Of a stretch of DNA of 48,920 nucleotides, positions 30,695 to 39,227 are shown in pieces. Numbering within the stretch: the stretch's first letter is position 1; each line of letters opens with the position of its first letter. The notes below the pieces were generated by a model that was not told the origin of the DNA, ran no database searches, and worked only from the letters and a program-made list of their open reading frames with translations. Source of the stretch: Geobacter sp. (GTDB lineage: Bacteria; Desulfobacterota; Desulfuromonadia; Geobacterales; Pseudopelobacteraceae); assembly GCA_025360785.1 (NCBI GenBank), contig JANYBN010000035.1:1-48920 (forward strand). Reading direction: 5' to 3'. The position numbers and the translations under genes were made by a program.

Positions 30695-31285
30695 TCAGGA
30701 CAAAATCCCTCTGGTAAAAATATCCATATAATGCCGGATCAACTCTTCGTCGCGTTCCGGCGAGTGGTTGATAAACTCCTCCGTTGCCAGCGTGCTGAGG
30801 AAGTAATAATTCACCATCCCCGCCATCGCCAATGCCGTGTCTTCAGGATTCAACCCCCCCCTGAACAGCTTTTCATCGATCCCGGTTTTTATAATATCGA
30901 TCAGGATATGCAGTGCCTTTTCCAGCGTCGGTCGAACAATGCTGCTGAAATATCGGGTCGGGTTGGTAAGTTCACTGGTGTAATAGCGCAGAAGAAACGG
31001 GTAGTCCCGATGGCGCTGAATCGACCACCTGATGTACTCTTCAATCTTGTCCATCGGTCCGGAATCCCGTTCTTTAATCGTTGCCATGTATTCAAAACAG
31101 GAGAACTGTTCCTGCAGCACCGAAGAGTACAGCCCCTCCTTGCCTTCAAAATAATACGAAATCATCGAAATGCTGACACCGGCGGCAGTTGACAGTTCCC
31201 TGATGCTGACACCGTTCAGTCCGCGCTCGGCAAAAAGGCGGGTGGCGGTTGAAATCAATTTTTCTCTGTAGTTCTTTTTGTCCAC
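30695..31285 (-). CDS. TetR-family transcriptional regulator
   Basis: The 196-residue protein has a TetR N-terminal DNA-binding domain with SIRELSTAAGVSISMISYYF and a helical ligand domain. It starts with GTG after AGGATGATG. It is transcribed divergently from the small Cys-rich gene at 31446, and the 160-nt gap holds an AACG-TT-CGTT inverted repeat right after a -10 element. This suggests it represses that gene and perhaps itself. The ligand is unknown. Confidence 0.88.
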   Translation of the reverse strand: MDKKNYREKLISTATRLFAERGLNGVSIRELSTAAGVSISMISYYFEGKEGLYSSVLQEQFSCFEYMATIKERDSGPMDKIEEYIRWSIQRHRDYPFLLRYYTSELTNPTRYFSSIVRPTLEKALHILIDIIKTGIDEKLFRGGLNPEDTALAMAGMVNYYFLSTLATEEFINHSPERDEELIRHYMDIFTRGILS

Positions 31286-31399
31286 GTCATCATCCTGTCA
31301 AAGGGTAGGCTGATATATTCGAGCGTAATAATCATATATAGAACAGTAAGTATTATCTAAAGTAAATAATTATTGATATTTTTTCGACTTTGGGTCTAC

Positions 31400-31418
31400 T
31401 ATAAATCAAACGTTCGTT
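31400..31418 (+). promoter_or_regulatory. -10 element and candidate TetR operator
   Basis: TATAAA (31400-31405) serves as -10 for the small Cys-rich gene. AACGTTCGTT (31409-31418) is an inverted repeat with 4-bp arms placed over the expected transcription start, where a bound repressor would block initiation. The -35 is weak (TTGATA, 21-nt spacer). Confidence 0.4.
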
Positions 31419-31445
31419 ATGATGATGATTGAAAAGGAGGAAGCT

Positions 31446-31667
31446 ATGAGCTGCCCAACATGTAAAACCTTGGAACATTCAGACTTGCATTTCAAAACAG
31501 ATGCTTTCCAGGAAGATTTCAACAAATGTGCCGCGTGTGGAACGGTCTGGTCTATTAACCATGGTACCGTTGAAATTGTTACCGATACTCAGGAGAGTTC
31601 ATTTCTGTCGCCCGTGACAGAGTGTGTCGAATGTGATGATTACAATCTGGACTGTGCCGCTCACTGA
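31446..31667 (+). CDS. Small Cys-rich protein of unknown function
   Basis: AAAAGGAGG precedes the ATG at 31446 by 5 nt. The 73-residue protein has three Cys pairs: MSCPTC, KCAACGTVWS and TECVECDDYNLDC, fitting a zinc-ribbon or cluster-binding protein. It lies divergent from a TetR-family gene that may control it, and ends 2 nt before the convergent endonuclease IV gene. No family is recognised. Confidence 0.7.
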   Translation: MSCPTCKTLEHSDLHFKTDAFQEDFNKCAACGTVWSINHGTVEIVTDTQESSFLSPVTECVECDDYNLDCAAH

Positions 31668-31669
31668 GA

Positions 31670-32521
31670 TCAGGACACCAGTCCGCGTAGGACGGCAAGA
31701 TTTACTGCATCCATCTCGTCGTGATCTCCCTTGGGGGTTTCCAGGATTTTCGGCACGGTGGCAAAACGGGGGTCGTTAAGAATAAAGCGAAACGGGTTTA
31801 ATCCCAGCGCTCCCTGGCCGATATGGTCATGCCGGTCAACCCGTGAACCGAGTCCTTTTTTTGAATCGTTGAGGTGGAAACAGTGCAGACGGTCCAGTCC
31901 TATCAAGCGATCGAATTGTTCCATAGTATCACGATACCCTTCCTCGCTGGCTGTGTCATAGCCGGCGGCGAAGGTATGGCAGGTGTCGAAGCAGATCCCG
32001 AACTTGTCAGGAAAACGTGAACCACCGATAATAGCTCCCAACTCTTCAAACGTCCTGCCAAGATTGCTTCCCTGACCAGCCGTAGTCTCAATAAGCACCC
32101 GCCCTTCGAACTGTGGAACCTCACTGAAAAGTTGGTCAAAGGCCTCTATTACCCTAGCCAGGCCGGCCTGAGGCGAGTCCGCAAGGTGAGATCCGGGGTG
32201 CATGACGACCTTGTTGATGCCGAGTCGGGCACAGGTTTCCAGCTCATCACGGAAGGCCGCCACGCTTTTGTCACGGGTTTCACCCAGCGGGGAGGCCAGA
32301 TTGATCAGGTATATGTCGTGGGAAACAACCTCGAGCAGGCCGGAAGCGGCAAACTTGGTACGGAAAAGAGCCGCGTCTGTTTCACTGACCGGTTTCCCTT
32401 TCCATTGATTGGAGTTGCGGGTGAAAATCTGCACGACATTACAGCCGGCAGCGACGGCCCGGTCAATGGCCAGATGCAGCCCTCCGGAGATGGACATATG
32501 GGCGCCAAGATAATCGTTCAT
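31670..32521 (-). CDS. nfo: Deoxyribonuclease IV (AP endonuclease)
   Basis: The 283-residue enzyme matches endonuclease IV. Signature motifs are GICFDTCHTFAAGYD and HLNDSKKGLGSRVDRHDHIG, which supply the three-zinc site with a further His and Glu upstream (VVMHPGSHL, VLIETTAGQG). It incises at abasic and oxidised sites in base excision repair. AGG precedes the ATG. It lies 20 nt downstream of moeA on the same strand, so the two are probably co-transcribed. Confidence 0.96.
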   Translation of the reverse strand: MNDYLGAHMSISGGLHLAIDRAVAAGCNVVQIFTRNSNQWKGKPVSETDAALFRTKFAASGLLEVVSHDIYLINLASPLGETRDKSVAAFRDELETCARLGINKVVMHPGSHLADSPQAGLARVIEAFDQLFSEVPQFEGRVLIETTAGQGSNLGRTFEELGAIIGGSRFPDKFGICFDTCHTFAAGYDTASEEGYRDTMEQFDRLIGLDRLHCFHLNDSKKGLGSRVDRHDHIGQGALGLNPFRFILNDPRFATVPKILETPKGDHDEMDAVNLAVLRGLVS

Positions 32522-32541
32522 GCTAACCTCACTGGGTACTT

Positions 32542-33762
32542 TTAAATCAGATCGATGAAACTGCCGAAGAAGTGGACGTCCACCTCTTCCCCGGCTGCCA
32601 GGAAGCCGCGCCCCGGCGGGATGACGGCGAGGGCCGCCGAATTGACCATGGTCTTTAACAGCCCGGTCTGCTGCTTTCCGGACGTTGTCGCGTAGAAATG
32701 CTCGCCATCACGTTCCAGGCGGATACGCAGCAGGACCGTGCGGTCGCTTTCCTTGTTTTTAATGGCATCACGCAGGATAGCACGAAAGGTCGGCCGGAAT
32801 ACTTGACGCTGACCCATCATGCGCAGCAGAGCCGGCCTGACGAACTCCTCAAACGTTATCAGGCTGGAAACCGGATTTCCGGGGAGCGAGAAGACCGGTT
32901 TGCCGTCTTTGACACTGAAAGCGGTCGGCTTGCCCGGCTTGATGCCAATTTTCCAGAAGACCTGCTTGACCCCCAACTCTTCCAGCACAACCCGCACAAG
33001 ATCACGATCACCAGCTGACACACCTGCCGAAGTCACCAGCATGTCAGTCTTAAGCCCCTCAGTCAGTTTCTCCCGGTGACTCTCCAGATTGTCTCTGGCG
33101 ATGCCGACAATGCGCGGTATGCCGCCCGCTTCACGCACCGCCGCCGCGAGAGCCAGCGTATTGCTGTTGATTATTTCGCCGGCTCCGGGAGTGCGGCCGA
33201 CTTCGATCAGTTCATCTCCGGTTGAGAGGATCGCCACCACAGGGCGGAGGAAGACCGTCACCCTGGCCCGTCCAAGGGAGGCCAGCATGCTCACCTCTGG
33301 TGGCCTGATGATCGTACCGGCGGCAATGACTGTCTGGCCGGAACGTACATCCTCACCCTGAAACCGGATATGCTGATTTTGTCCAACTGGTGCCTGAATG
33401 GTAACCTGAACATCCGTGGCATCTTCGGTCTCCTCGAATGGAACAACCGCATCGGCTCCGGCTGGAATCGGCGCACCGGTCATGATCTTGACCGCACCCC
33501 CCGGCTTGACTTCAATTCCGTCGGCACGTGCGCCAGCCGGGATGTAGCCGGTCACCTTCAACTTGCAGGGGATTTTACTGCAGTCATCGAAACTGACAGC
33601 ATAGCCGTCCATGGCCGAGTTGTCCCAGAGCGGCATATCCCAGGGAGCAACAATATCTTCAACCAGTACACGACCGACGGCATCGACCAGATCGACCTGC
33701 TCAATTCCTGCCGGGGTGATATTTTCCAGAATAACCTGCCGGGCCTGTTCATATGAAAGCAT
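32542..33762 (-). CDS. moeA: Molybdopterin molybdenumtransferase
   Basis: The 406-residue protein has MoeA motifs MTGAPIPAGADAVVPFEET, STGDELIEVG, SAGVSAGDRD and FSLPGNPVSS. It inserts molybdate into molybdopterin-AMP to form the molybdenum cofactor. AGGAGG lies 8 nt before the ATG. No other cofactor genes are adjacent, and no molybdenum-cofactor riboswitch structure is evident in the 207-nt upstream gap (33763-33969). Confidence 0.96.
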   Translation of the reverse strand: MLSYEQARQVILENITPAGIEQVDLVDAVGRVLVEDIVAPWDMPLWDNSAMDGYAVSFDDCSKIPCKLKVTGYIPAGARADGIEVKPGGAVKIMTGAPIPAGADAVVPFEETEDATDVQVTIQAPVGQNQHIRFQGEDVRSGQTVIAAGTIIRPPEVSMLASLGRARVTVFLRPVVAILSTGDELIEVGRTPGAGEIINSNTLALAAAVREAGGIPRIVGIARDNLESHREKLTEGLKTDMLVTSAGVSAGDRDLVRVVLEELGVKQVFWKIGIKPGKPTAFSVKDGKPVFSLPGNPVSSLITFEEFVRPALLRMMGQRQVFRPTFRAILRDAIKNKESDRTVLLRIRLERDGEHFYATTSGKQQTGLLKTMVNSAALAVIPPGRGFLAAGEEVDVHFFGSFIDLI

Positions 33763-33969
33763 GCAATAACCTCCTTCGGTGATATCCTATACACAATAGC
33801 GGGAAGCGCCAAAGAACACAATACCGATTGCCAATGTCAATGAGATAGGTATAATGCGGCCACCAATGCGGTGGAGCAGAATGTATAATCATGTTCCTGT
33901 ATGGCGCCCGGCCAGATGGTTTCTGTGCAATATAAAAAATAATATAATGAGGCAGTAAAGGAGGCAGGG

Positions 33970-34800
33970 ATGACATTATTTGTGCGTCAAATTGTTCTGA
34001 TTCTGTTCATGTGGCTGATGTTGGTGGGGGTCTGCCTAGGCAAGCAGGTGTTTCTGAAGGATGGCGGCATCATCGACTGCCAGTCGGCCTGGCAGAAGGG
34101 GGACAAGGTGTTTGTTAAGGTCAACCGGGATATCGTCGCCGATTTTAACTTGAACGAAATAGACCTGCGCCGTACCTTTCCCGGATCCGGAACATCAACA
34201 CGACATGTGCAGCGGAAAGGCAAACCCGCACCGGCCCTTGGAACTGTCAAAAGTGCGACTTCCGCCCCGGCTGTAGTAAAGTCTGCGCCCAAACCTGCTG
34301 CTTTGCCTGCCTCTGCCGCTGCACCTGTGGCAAAAGAGCCGCTACCACAGGTGGCTCCTCCAACTGCGCCGGCCACACCTCCAGACAAAGCCGAAATGAT
34401 ACAGAAGGCGCTTGAGATGCAAAAAACCGCCATGCCGCAGGCAGGCGGAACGTCGAAGGCTATGGCTGGTTTTTCGACGACATTGCTGCTGGTTATCCTG
34501 GCGGTCTGCCTTCTGATCATTGCCGGCTATTGGATGGTGTTCCAAAAGGCCGGACAAGCCGGGTGGAAGAGCCTGATACCTTTCTACAACATGTACATCC
34601 TGATGGAAATATCCGGCAAGCCAGGGTGGTGGATGTTCCTGCTGATCATCCCGCTGGTCGGAGTGGTGGTCCTGCTCTTTGCCATGCTTGCGCTGGCCAG
34701 GAAATTCGGGAGGAGCGAGCTGTTCGGGGTAGGGCTTCTGCTGCTGCCGATGATCTTTTTTCCGCTGCTCGCCTTTGGCGGTTCGGAGTACGAGGGATAA
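33970..34800 (+). CDS. DUF5684 membrane protein
   Basis: The 276-residue protein has a signal-type N-terminus (LILFMWLMLVGVCLG), a short region with a beta-hairpin-like start (QVFLKDGGIIDCQSAWQKGD), a long Pro/Ala-rich linker (residues about 80-145), and a C-terminal part with several membrane segments. The motif YWMVFQKAGQAGWKSLIPFY is typical of DUF5684. Its function is unknown. AAAGGAGGC precedes the ATG and a TATAAT lies at 33943. The zinc-ribbon DUF898 gene follows 12 nt downstream, so the pair is an operon. Confidence 0.8.
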   Translation: MTLFVRQIVLILFMWLMLVGVCLGKQVFLKDGGIIDCQSAWQKGDKVFVKVNRDIVADFNLNEIDLRRTFPGSGTSTRHVQRKGKPAPALGTVKSATSAPAVVKSAPKPAALPASAAAPVAKEPLPQVAPPTAPATPPDKAEMIQKALEMQKTAMPQAGGTSKAMAGFSTTLLLVILAVCLLIIAGYWMVFQKAGQAGWKSLIPFYNMYILMEISGKPGWWMFLLIIPLVGVVVLLFAMLALARKFGRSELFGVGLLLLPMIFFPLLAFGGSEYEG

Positions 34801-34812
34801 CAGGGGCTGGTT

Positions 34813-36078
34813 ATGACTGAGATGGTCAGTATTATCTGCCCTGAATGCGGCTTCCGCAAGGATGTCCATAAAAACATGATTCCCGAGGGGGCCACGCGGG
34901 TCAGCTGTCCCAGATGCAAGCAATCGTTTGCCCTGAATGGCGAAACTCCTGCGGCCTCCCCGCCACCGGCATCAGGACAGGCCTCGCCACCACCTTCCCC
35001 CCCCGCTCACGTTCCGCCAGTCGTAGCGTCGCCAAGGTTGCTCACCTTCAGCTTCACCGGCTCGGCACGCGACTATTTCGGCATCTGGATTGTCAACACC
35101 CTGCTCAAACTCCTGACCTTCGGCATCTATTCGGCCTGGGCCAAGGTGCGAAAGCGTCGCTTCTTCTACGGCAGCACGACCTTGCACAATCAGCCGTTCG
35201 AATATCTGGCCGACCCGCTGGCGCTGTTCAAGGGGTGGCTGATTGCCGCCGTCGCCTTCCTGCTCTACGCACTCGGTTCCCGAGTCAGTCCGCTGCTCAG
35301 TATGGTAGTCGGTCTTGTTGTTTTCGCCGGTTTCCCCTGGCTGCTGGTGCGCTCGCGCATGTTCAACGCCGCCAACTCGTCTCACCGCAACATCCGCTTC
35401 TCGTTCCAGCCTGATTACAGCCAGGCCTATATGGTTTATGCCGCGCTGCCGATTGTTTCGATGATGACGATGGGACTTTTGACCCCCTACACCCTCTTCC
35501 GGCAACGCAAGTTCATGATCGAAAACAGCTCCTACGGCGCCACCCCCTTTGTTTTTACAGCAACTGTTAAAGAGTTTTACATGGCCTCCCTCAAGATTGT
35601 ACTCGCCTTTGTCGGGGCGATGGCGCCGCTTGGGATCATGTTTGTTCTGACTGGTGGCGGCATGGCGGCGGCCGTGGCAGGTTCTTCAGGAAGATGGGCA
35701 CCAAAAGGAATGGCTCTCATTCCGCTGTTCACCTTTCCGCTGGTTTACTTCATCATCATCGTCTACGCCCAGACTCTACTTGCCAACCTCTGCTGGAATG
35801 CAACCTCTCTATCCGACAACCAATTCAAAAGCTCACTGCGTACCCGTGACATGGCGCTGCTGTTCGTCACCAATGCGCTGGCCATTCTGTTCAGCTTCGG
35901 GCTGCTGATGCCTTGGGCCGCCATGCAGCTGACGCGCTATCGTTTCGACAAGCTGGCCCTGCTGGCCAATAACGGTCTGGACGGCATTGTTGCCGCTGCC
36001 GGAAGCGGGCCGGGCGTCAGCGCCACCGGCGAAGAGATCGGCGATGTTTTCGGCATGTCGGTGGATATTTCACTCTAG
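34813..36078 (+). CDS. DUF898 (YjgN-type) membrane protein with N-terminal zinc ribbon
   Basis: The N-terminus carries a zinc ribbon of the MJ0042 type (CPECGFRKDV and CPRCKQSFAL), then a Pro/Ala/Ser-rich linker (residues about 45-72), then a DUF898 domain starting FSFTGSARDYFGIWIVNTLL with several membrane segments. Similar proteins in Proteobacteria are of unknown function. The 421-residue length includes the extra zinc ribbon. It follows the DUF5684 gene closely. After it comes a 157-nt gap with a dispersed repeat. Confidence 0.87.
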   Translation: MTEMVSIICPECGFRKDVHKNMIPEGATRVSCPRCKQSFALNGETPAASPPPASGQASPPPSPPAHVPPVVASPRLLTFSFTGSARDYFGIWIVNTLLKLLTFGIYSAWAKVRKRRFFYGSTTLHNQPFEYLADPLALFKGWLIAAVAFLLYALGSRVSPLLSMVVGLVVFAGFPWLLVRSRMFNAANSSHRNIRFSFQPDYSQAYMVYAALPIVSMMTMGLLTPYTLFRQRKFMIENSSYGATPFVFTATVKEFYMASLKIVLAFVGAMAPLGIMFVLTGGGMAAAVAGSSGRWAPKGMALIPLFTFPLVYFIIIVYAQTLLANLCWNATSLSDNQFKSSLRTRDMALLFVTNALAILFSFGLLMPWAAMQLTRYRFDKLALLANNGLDGIVAAAGSGPGVSATGEEIGDVFGMSVDISL

Positions 36079-36106
36079 AAATATGCTGAACAAATGGAAC
36101 CAAATT

Positions 36107-36213
36107 TTCACGCGACGATGCAACGCTTAAAAACCATAATCTTTTTTTGTTTAAAAACCTTTCGTCGCTTAAAAGCGCCTACTTTTGGTGCGTCGTTGCG
36201 GCGTTGCGTGAGA
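36107..36213 (+). repeat. Dispersed intergenic repeat, copy 1
   Basis: This 107-nt non-coding element ends with the complement of CTCACGCAACGCCGCAACG. Its reverse complement aligns with copy 2 (39113-39184) across the whole element if about 31 nt are absent from copy 2. Its left end (TCACGCGACGATGCAACGC) is an imperfect complement of its right end. The extra segment contains a small hairpin, CGCTT-AA-AAGCG. Confidence 0.6.
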
Positions 36214-36235
36214 TGTGCTTGTTTTATACTTTAGA

Positions 36236-37330
36236 ATGACTCCCGTTGAAAGTGACTTGCGAAATGACAGCAAAATCATGAAATTCATTCCGGTTGCATA
36301 TTTCGACGGCAAGGTTTCGACCCGTAGGGAAGCGCTGTTAAGCTTTGAAGGCGAGCGGGTAACACTTTTATGTGATGGGGTGGAGCTGTCGTATCCTGTC
36401 GCTACTCTACATCTATCCCAGGCTGTCGGTTCGATCCGCCGCACGATCCGCCTTCCTGATGGCGGGATCTGCGAGACATCAGACCAGGGTTTTGTGGAGG
36501 AGTTGGAACAAATCCTGGGGAATTGTGGCCGGGCCTCGCTGCTGCATCGCTGGGAGAAGAGTCTGACGCTGGTGGCAGCCGCTCTGGGGGTAATGGCGCT
36601 GATCGTGGTACTGTTCATGCGCTTCGGCATACCGTCCCTTGCACGTCAGGCGGCCTTTGCCCTGCCGCCGGCTGTTGAAAACAGCATGGGACGTGAATCG
36701 CTGGCCGTGCTCGACCGTCTGTTTACAAAACCCTCGAAGCTGGCTGCGGCGCGGCGCGTCGAACTGACCGCGCTCTTCCGGCAGGTAGTGACCGCCAGCG
36801 GTGCATCTCCCGGTTATCGTCTGGAATTCCGCAACGGCGGCGCGATCGGCGCCAACGCCTTCGCGCTCCCCTCCGGAATCGTGATAATCACCGATCAACT
36901 TGTTGAACTGGCAAAAAACGACGACGAGATCGCTGCAATCCTGGCCCACGAACAGGGGCATGTGCGTGGTCGCCATGCGCTACGCCACGTGTTTCAGAAC
37001 TCGGCCACCGGCCTGATCATTGCCACCATGACCGGCGATCTGGTGTCGATCACCTCGCTGGCGGCCACACTTCCCACGGCATTGGTGGACGCCTCGTTTT
37101 CACGCACATTCGAGCGGGAGGCGGACGATGCGGCAATATCTTGGATGAAGAGCGCCGGAGTGCCGCCGCGCCGCTATGCCGAGATTCTGGGAAGACTGCA
37201 GGCGCAACTTGACGTCCGCACCGGTGATGCGTTCGACCAGAAGAATCCGGCGCGCAATTATCTCTCCACCCACCCGGACACCGGGGAGAGGATTCGGCGG
37301 ATCATGAAGGATGGGCCAAAAGCGCCTTGA
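36236..37330 (+). CDS. M48-family metallopeptidase
   Basis: The zinc motif HEQGH (about residues 238-242 from the ATG at 36236) and the later FEREADDAAISWM place it in peptidase family M48. An N-terminal soluble region of about 105 residues precedes a membrane segment (LTLVAAALGVMALIVVLF), then the peptidase domain. The start is uncertain: a GTG 21 nt upstream lies inside the repeat, and no clear ribosome site is visible. It may act in membrane protein quality control; this is inferred from family and from the SPFH neighbour 78 nt downstream. Confidence 0.85.
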   Translation: MTPVESDLRNDSKIMKFIPVAYFDGKVSTRREALLSFEGERVTLLCDGVELSYPVATLHLSQAVGSIRRTIRLPDGGICETSDQGFVEELEQILGNCGRASLLHRWEKSLTLVAAALGVMALIVVLFMRFGIPSLARQAAFALPPAVENSMGRESLAVLDRLFTKPSKLAAARRVELTALFRQVVTASGASPGYRLEFRNGGAIGANAFALPSGIVIITDQLVELAKNDDEIAAILAHEQGHVRGRHALRHVFQNSATGLIIATMTGDLVSITSLAATLPTALVDASFSRTFEREADDAAISWMKSAGVPPRRYAEILGRLQAQLDVRTGDAFDQKNPARNYLSTHPDTGERIRRIMKDGPKAP

Positions 37331-37408
37331 GGGCCGGCGAGAGTAAGCGGTTGAAGGCCATTGGTGAAGAGCCGTAAATATAGAATACAACGCCAGGGAG
37401 GCTACAAA

Positions 37409-38314
37409 ATGCAACAGATAATTCAGCGGGTAGTTGATTTGTTAAAAGGGCGCGGCAAATGGATTTTTCTTCTTTTCGTTGTCGTATTCGGCTTCCCGAT
37501 TGCCAAAGGTTCGTTGATTAACTGGCGGGTCATTGAGCCGGGCTACACGGGGATTAAAATCAATCGACTCATTAACCGCGGGGTGACCCGTGAAGACATC
37601 GTGACCGGTTTCGTCTTCTACAACCCGATCCAATCGGCCGTGGTGGTTTATCCCACGTTCATTCAGAGGGTCGCCTGGACACAGGATGTCCATGAGGGTT
37701 CGCCACAGAACGAGCAGCTGACCTTCAACACGAAAGATTCCGTTCCTGTCGATATTGATGTGGCCGTCAGTTACCAACTGGATGCAGCCCGGGTCCCTGA
37801 ATTCTATACAAAGTTCCGCGCGGACAGGATTGACTCGTTCACCCACGGCTTTCTGCGCGATACGACCAGAAATATCGTGGCACAGATCGGATCTGAATAT
37901 ACCTTTGACGACATCAACGGCGCGCGGAAGGAAGAGTTTCTTGCCAGGGTCGGCAAGGTTCTTGGTGAAAACGTCAAGTCATACGGAGTCATTGTCCAGC
38001 AGTTCGGCCTGATCGGCAGTCTTCGCCCTCCCAAGGCCCTGCTTGAGGCGGTCAATTCCAAAACCCAGGCGATTCAAAAAAGCATCCAGGTCGAAAATGA
38101 AGTTCGCCAGGCGGAGGCGGAAGCGAAGAAGAAAATTGCCATTGCCAACGGTGAAGCCGCCGCCAACCGTGCCTTGGCCTCCTCCTTGGACCCTAAGCTG
38201 CTTGAATGGGAAAAACTGCAGATCATGAGACAGCAGATTGCCAAGTGGGACGGCAAAATGCCGGGGGTTATGGGGAGCAGCAACATGCTGCTCAATCTCC
38301 CGGCGCCTAAATAA
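37409..38314 (+). CDS. SPFH/band-7 membrane protein
   Basis: GGGAGG precedes the ATG at 37409 by 7 nt; the upstream reading to 37361 is not supported. The 302-residue protein has one membrane segment (WIFLLFVVVFGFPIA, about 19-33), a band-7/SPFH domain (about 40-215), and a Glu/Ala/Lys-rich coiled coil (AEAEAKKKIAIANGEAAANR). SPFH proteins form membrane rings that often control proteases. It lies between an M48 peptidase and a periplasmic metallo-hydrolase on the same strand, which supports a quality-control guess only loosely. Confidence 0.87.
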   Translation: MQQIIQRVVDLLKGRGKWIFLLFVVVFGFPIAKGSLINWRVIEPGYTGIKINRLINRGVTREDIVTGFVFYNPIQSAVVVYPTFIQRVAWTQDVHEGSPQNEQLTFNTKDSVPVDIDVAVSYQLDAARVPEFYTKFRADRIDSFTHGFLRDTTRNIVAQIGSEYTFDDINGARKEEFLARVGKVLGENVKSYGVIVQQFGLIGSLRPPKALLEAVNSKTQAIQKSIQVENEVRQAEAEAKKKIAIANGEAAANRALASSLDPKLLEWEKLQIMRQQIAKWDGKMPGVMGSSNMLLNLPAPK

Positions 38315-38349
38315 GGACCTGCGCACGAGGCGATTAAAAAGGAGGCGTC

Positions 38350-39087
38350 ATGATGAAAACAGCATTGATATTTCTGTTCCTGTGCATATGCGGTACCGGC
38401 ATGGCCGGCGCTGCGGAACCATTCGAGAAGGATGTCATCAAGACGACAGCCGGGAATCTGGAAATAACCTTCATCGGCCATGGTTCCCTGATGTTGAAGT
38501 TCGGCGGCAAGATTATCCATGTCGATCCTTACAACAAGCTGGCCGATTACGGGCAGTTGCCCAAGGCCGACCTGATCCTTATTACCCATGAACATCAGGA
38601 CCATCTCGATCAGGTGGCTCTGCAGCAGGTCAGGACCGCGAAAACGATGGTAGTGCTCACCGAGAAGTGCGCCGGGAAGGTGCCGGGGGCGATCATCATG
38701 AAAAACGGGGATGTCAGGAAGGTCGGGGGAATCACCGTTGAGGCCGTGCCGGCGTATAACATCGTGCATAAGCGCGACAACGGCCAGCCCTTTCACCCCA
38801 AGGGTGAAGGCAACGGCTACGTGCTGACCTGTGGCGACAAGCGGCTCTACATCGCCGGCGACACCGAGAACGTTCCGGAGATGGGGAATTTGAAGGGAAT
38901 CGACATCGCCTTCCTGCCGATGAATCTTCCCTATACGATGACTCCGGAAATGGTTGCCGATGCGGCTAGATCCTTCAGGCCCAAGTTGCTTTATCCCTAC
39001 CATTACGGGGAGACGGACCCTGCCCGGCTTGTCAGTTTGCTCAAGGATAATCCCTGTATTGAAGTGCGGATTCGCCGGATGAAGTAA
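38350..39087 (+). CDS. Exported MBL-fold metallo-hydrolase
   Basis: The 245-residue protein has a signal peptide (LIFLFLCICGTGMAGA, cleavage likely after AGA) and the beta-lactamase-fold metal motif THEHQDHLDQ, plus GDTENVPEM and PYHYGE as later ligands. It is of the YtnP/UlaG-like simple hydrolase type; substrate unknown. GGAGG lies before the two adjacent ATGs at 38350 and 38353. It follows the SPFH gene by 35 nt and is the last gene before copy 2 of the repeat. Confidence 0.88.
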   Translation: MMKTALIFLFLCICGTGMAGAAEPFEKDVIKTTAGNLEITFIGHGSLMLKFGGKIIHVDPYNKLADYGQLPKADLILITHEHQDHLDQVALQQVRTAKTMVVLTEKCAGKVPGAIIMKNGDVRKVGGITVEAVPAYNIVHKRDNGQPFHPKGEGNGYVLTCGDKRLYIAGDTENVPEMGNLKGIDIAFLPMNLPYTMTPEMVADAARSFRPKLLYPYHYGETDPARLVSLLKDNPCIEVRIRRMK

Positions 39088-39112
39088 AGGGCGGAGAAAC
39101 AGTAAAAATCCG

Positions 39113-39184
39113 TCTCACGCAACGCCGCAACGAAAGGCTTTCAAGCAAATTTATTATTTGGTTTTACATTGAGTCGTGTGTGAG
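39113..39184 (-). repeat. Dispersed intergenic repeat, copy 2
   Basis: It begins with CTCACGCAACGCCGCAACG at 39114 and ends GTGTGTGAG. It matches the reverse complement of copy 1 with one gap of about 31 nt, so the two copies lie in opposite orientation and bracket the M48, SPFH and metallo-hydrolase genes. Confidence 0.6.
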
Positions 39185-39227
39185 CCCTTCAGGAATTCAT
39201 ATCAAACCACTTGTAAAAGGATGAATC

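Noticed and set aside
33763-33969. Possible molybdenum-cofactor riboswitch upstream of moeA
   Set aside because: No matching stem arrangement is visible on the minus strand; only ordinary sequence before the AGGAGG site.
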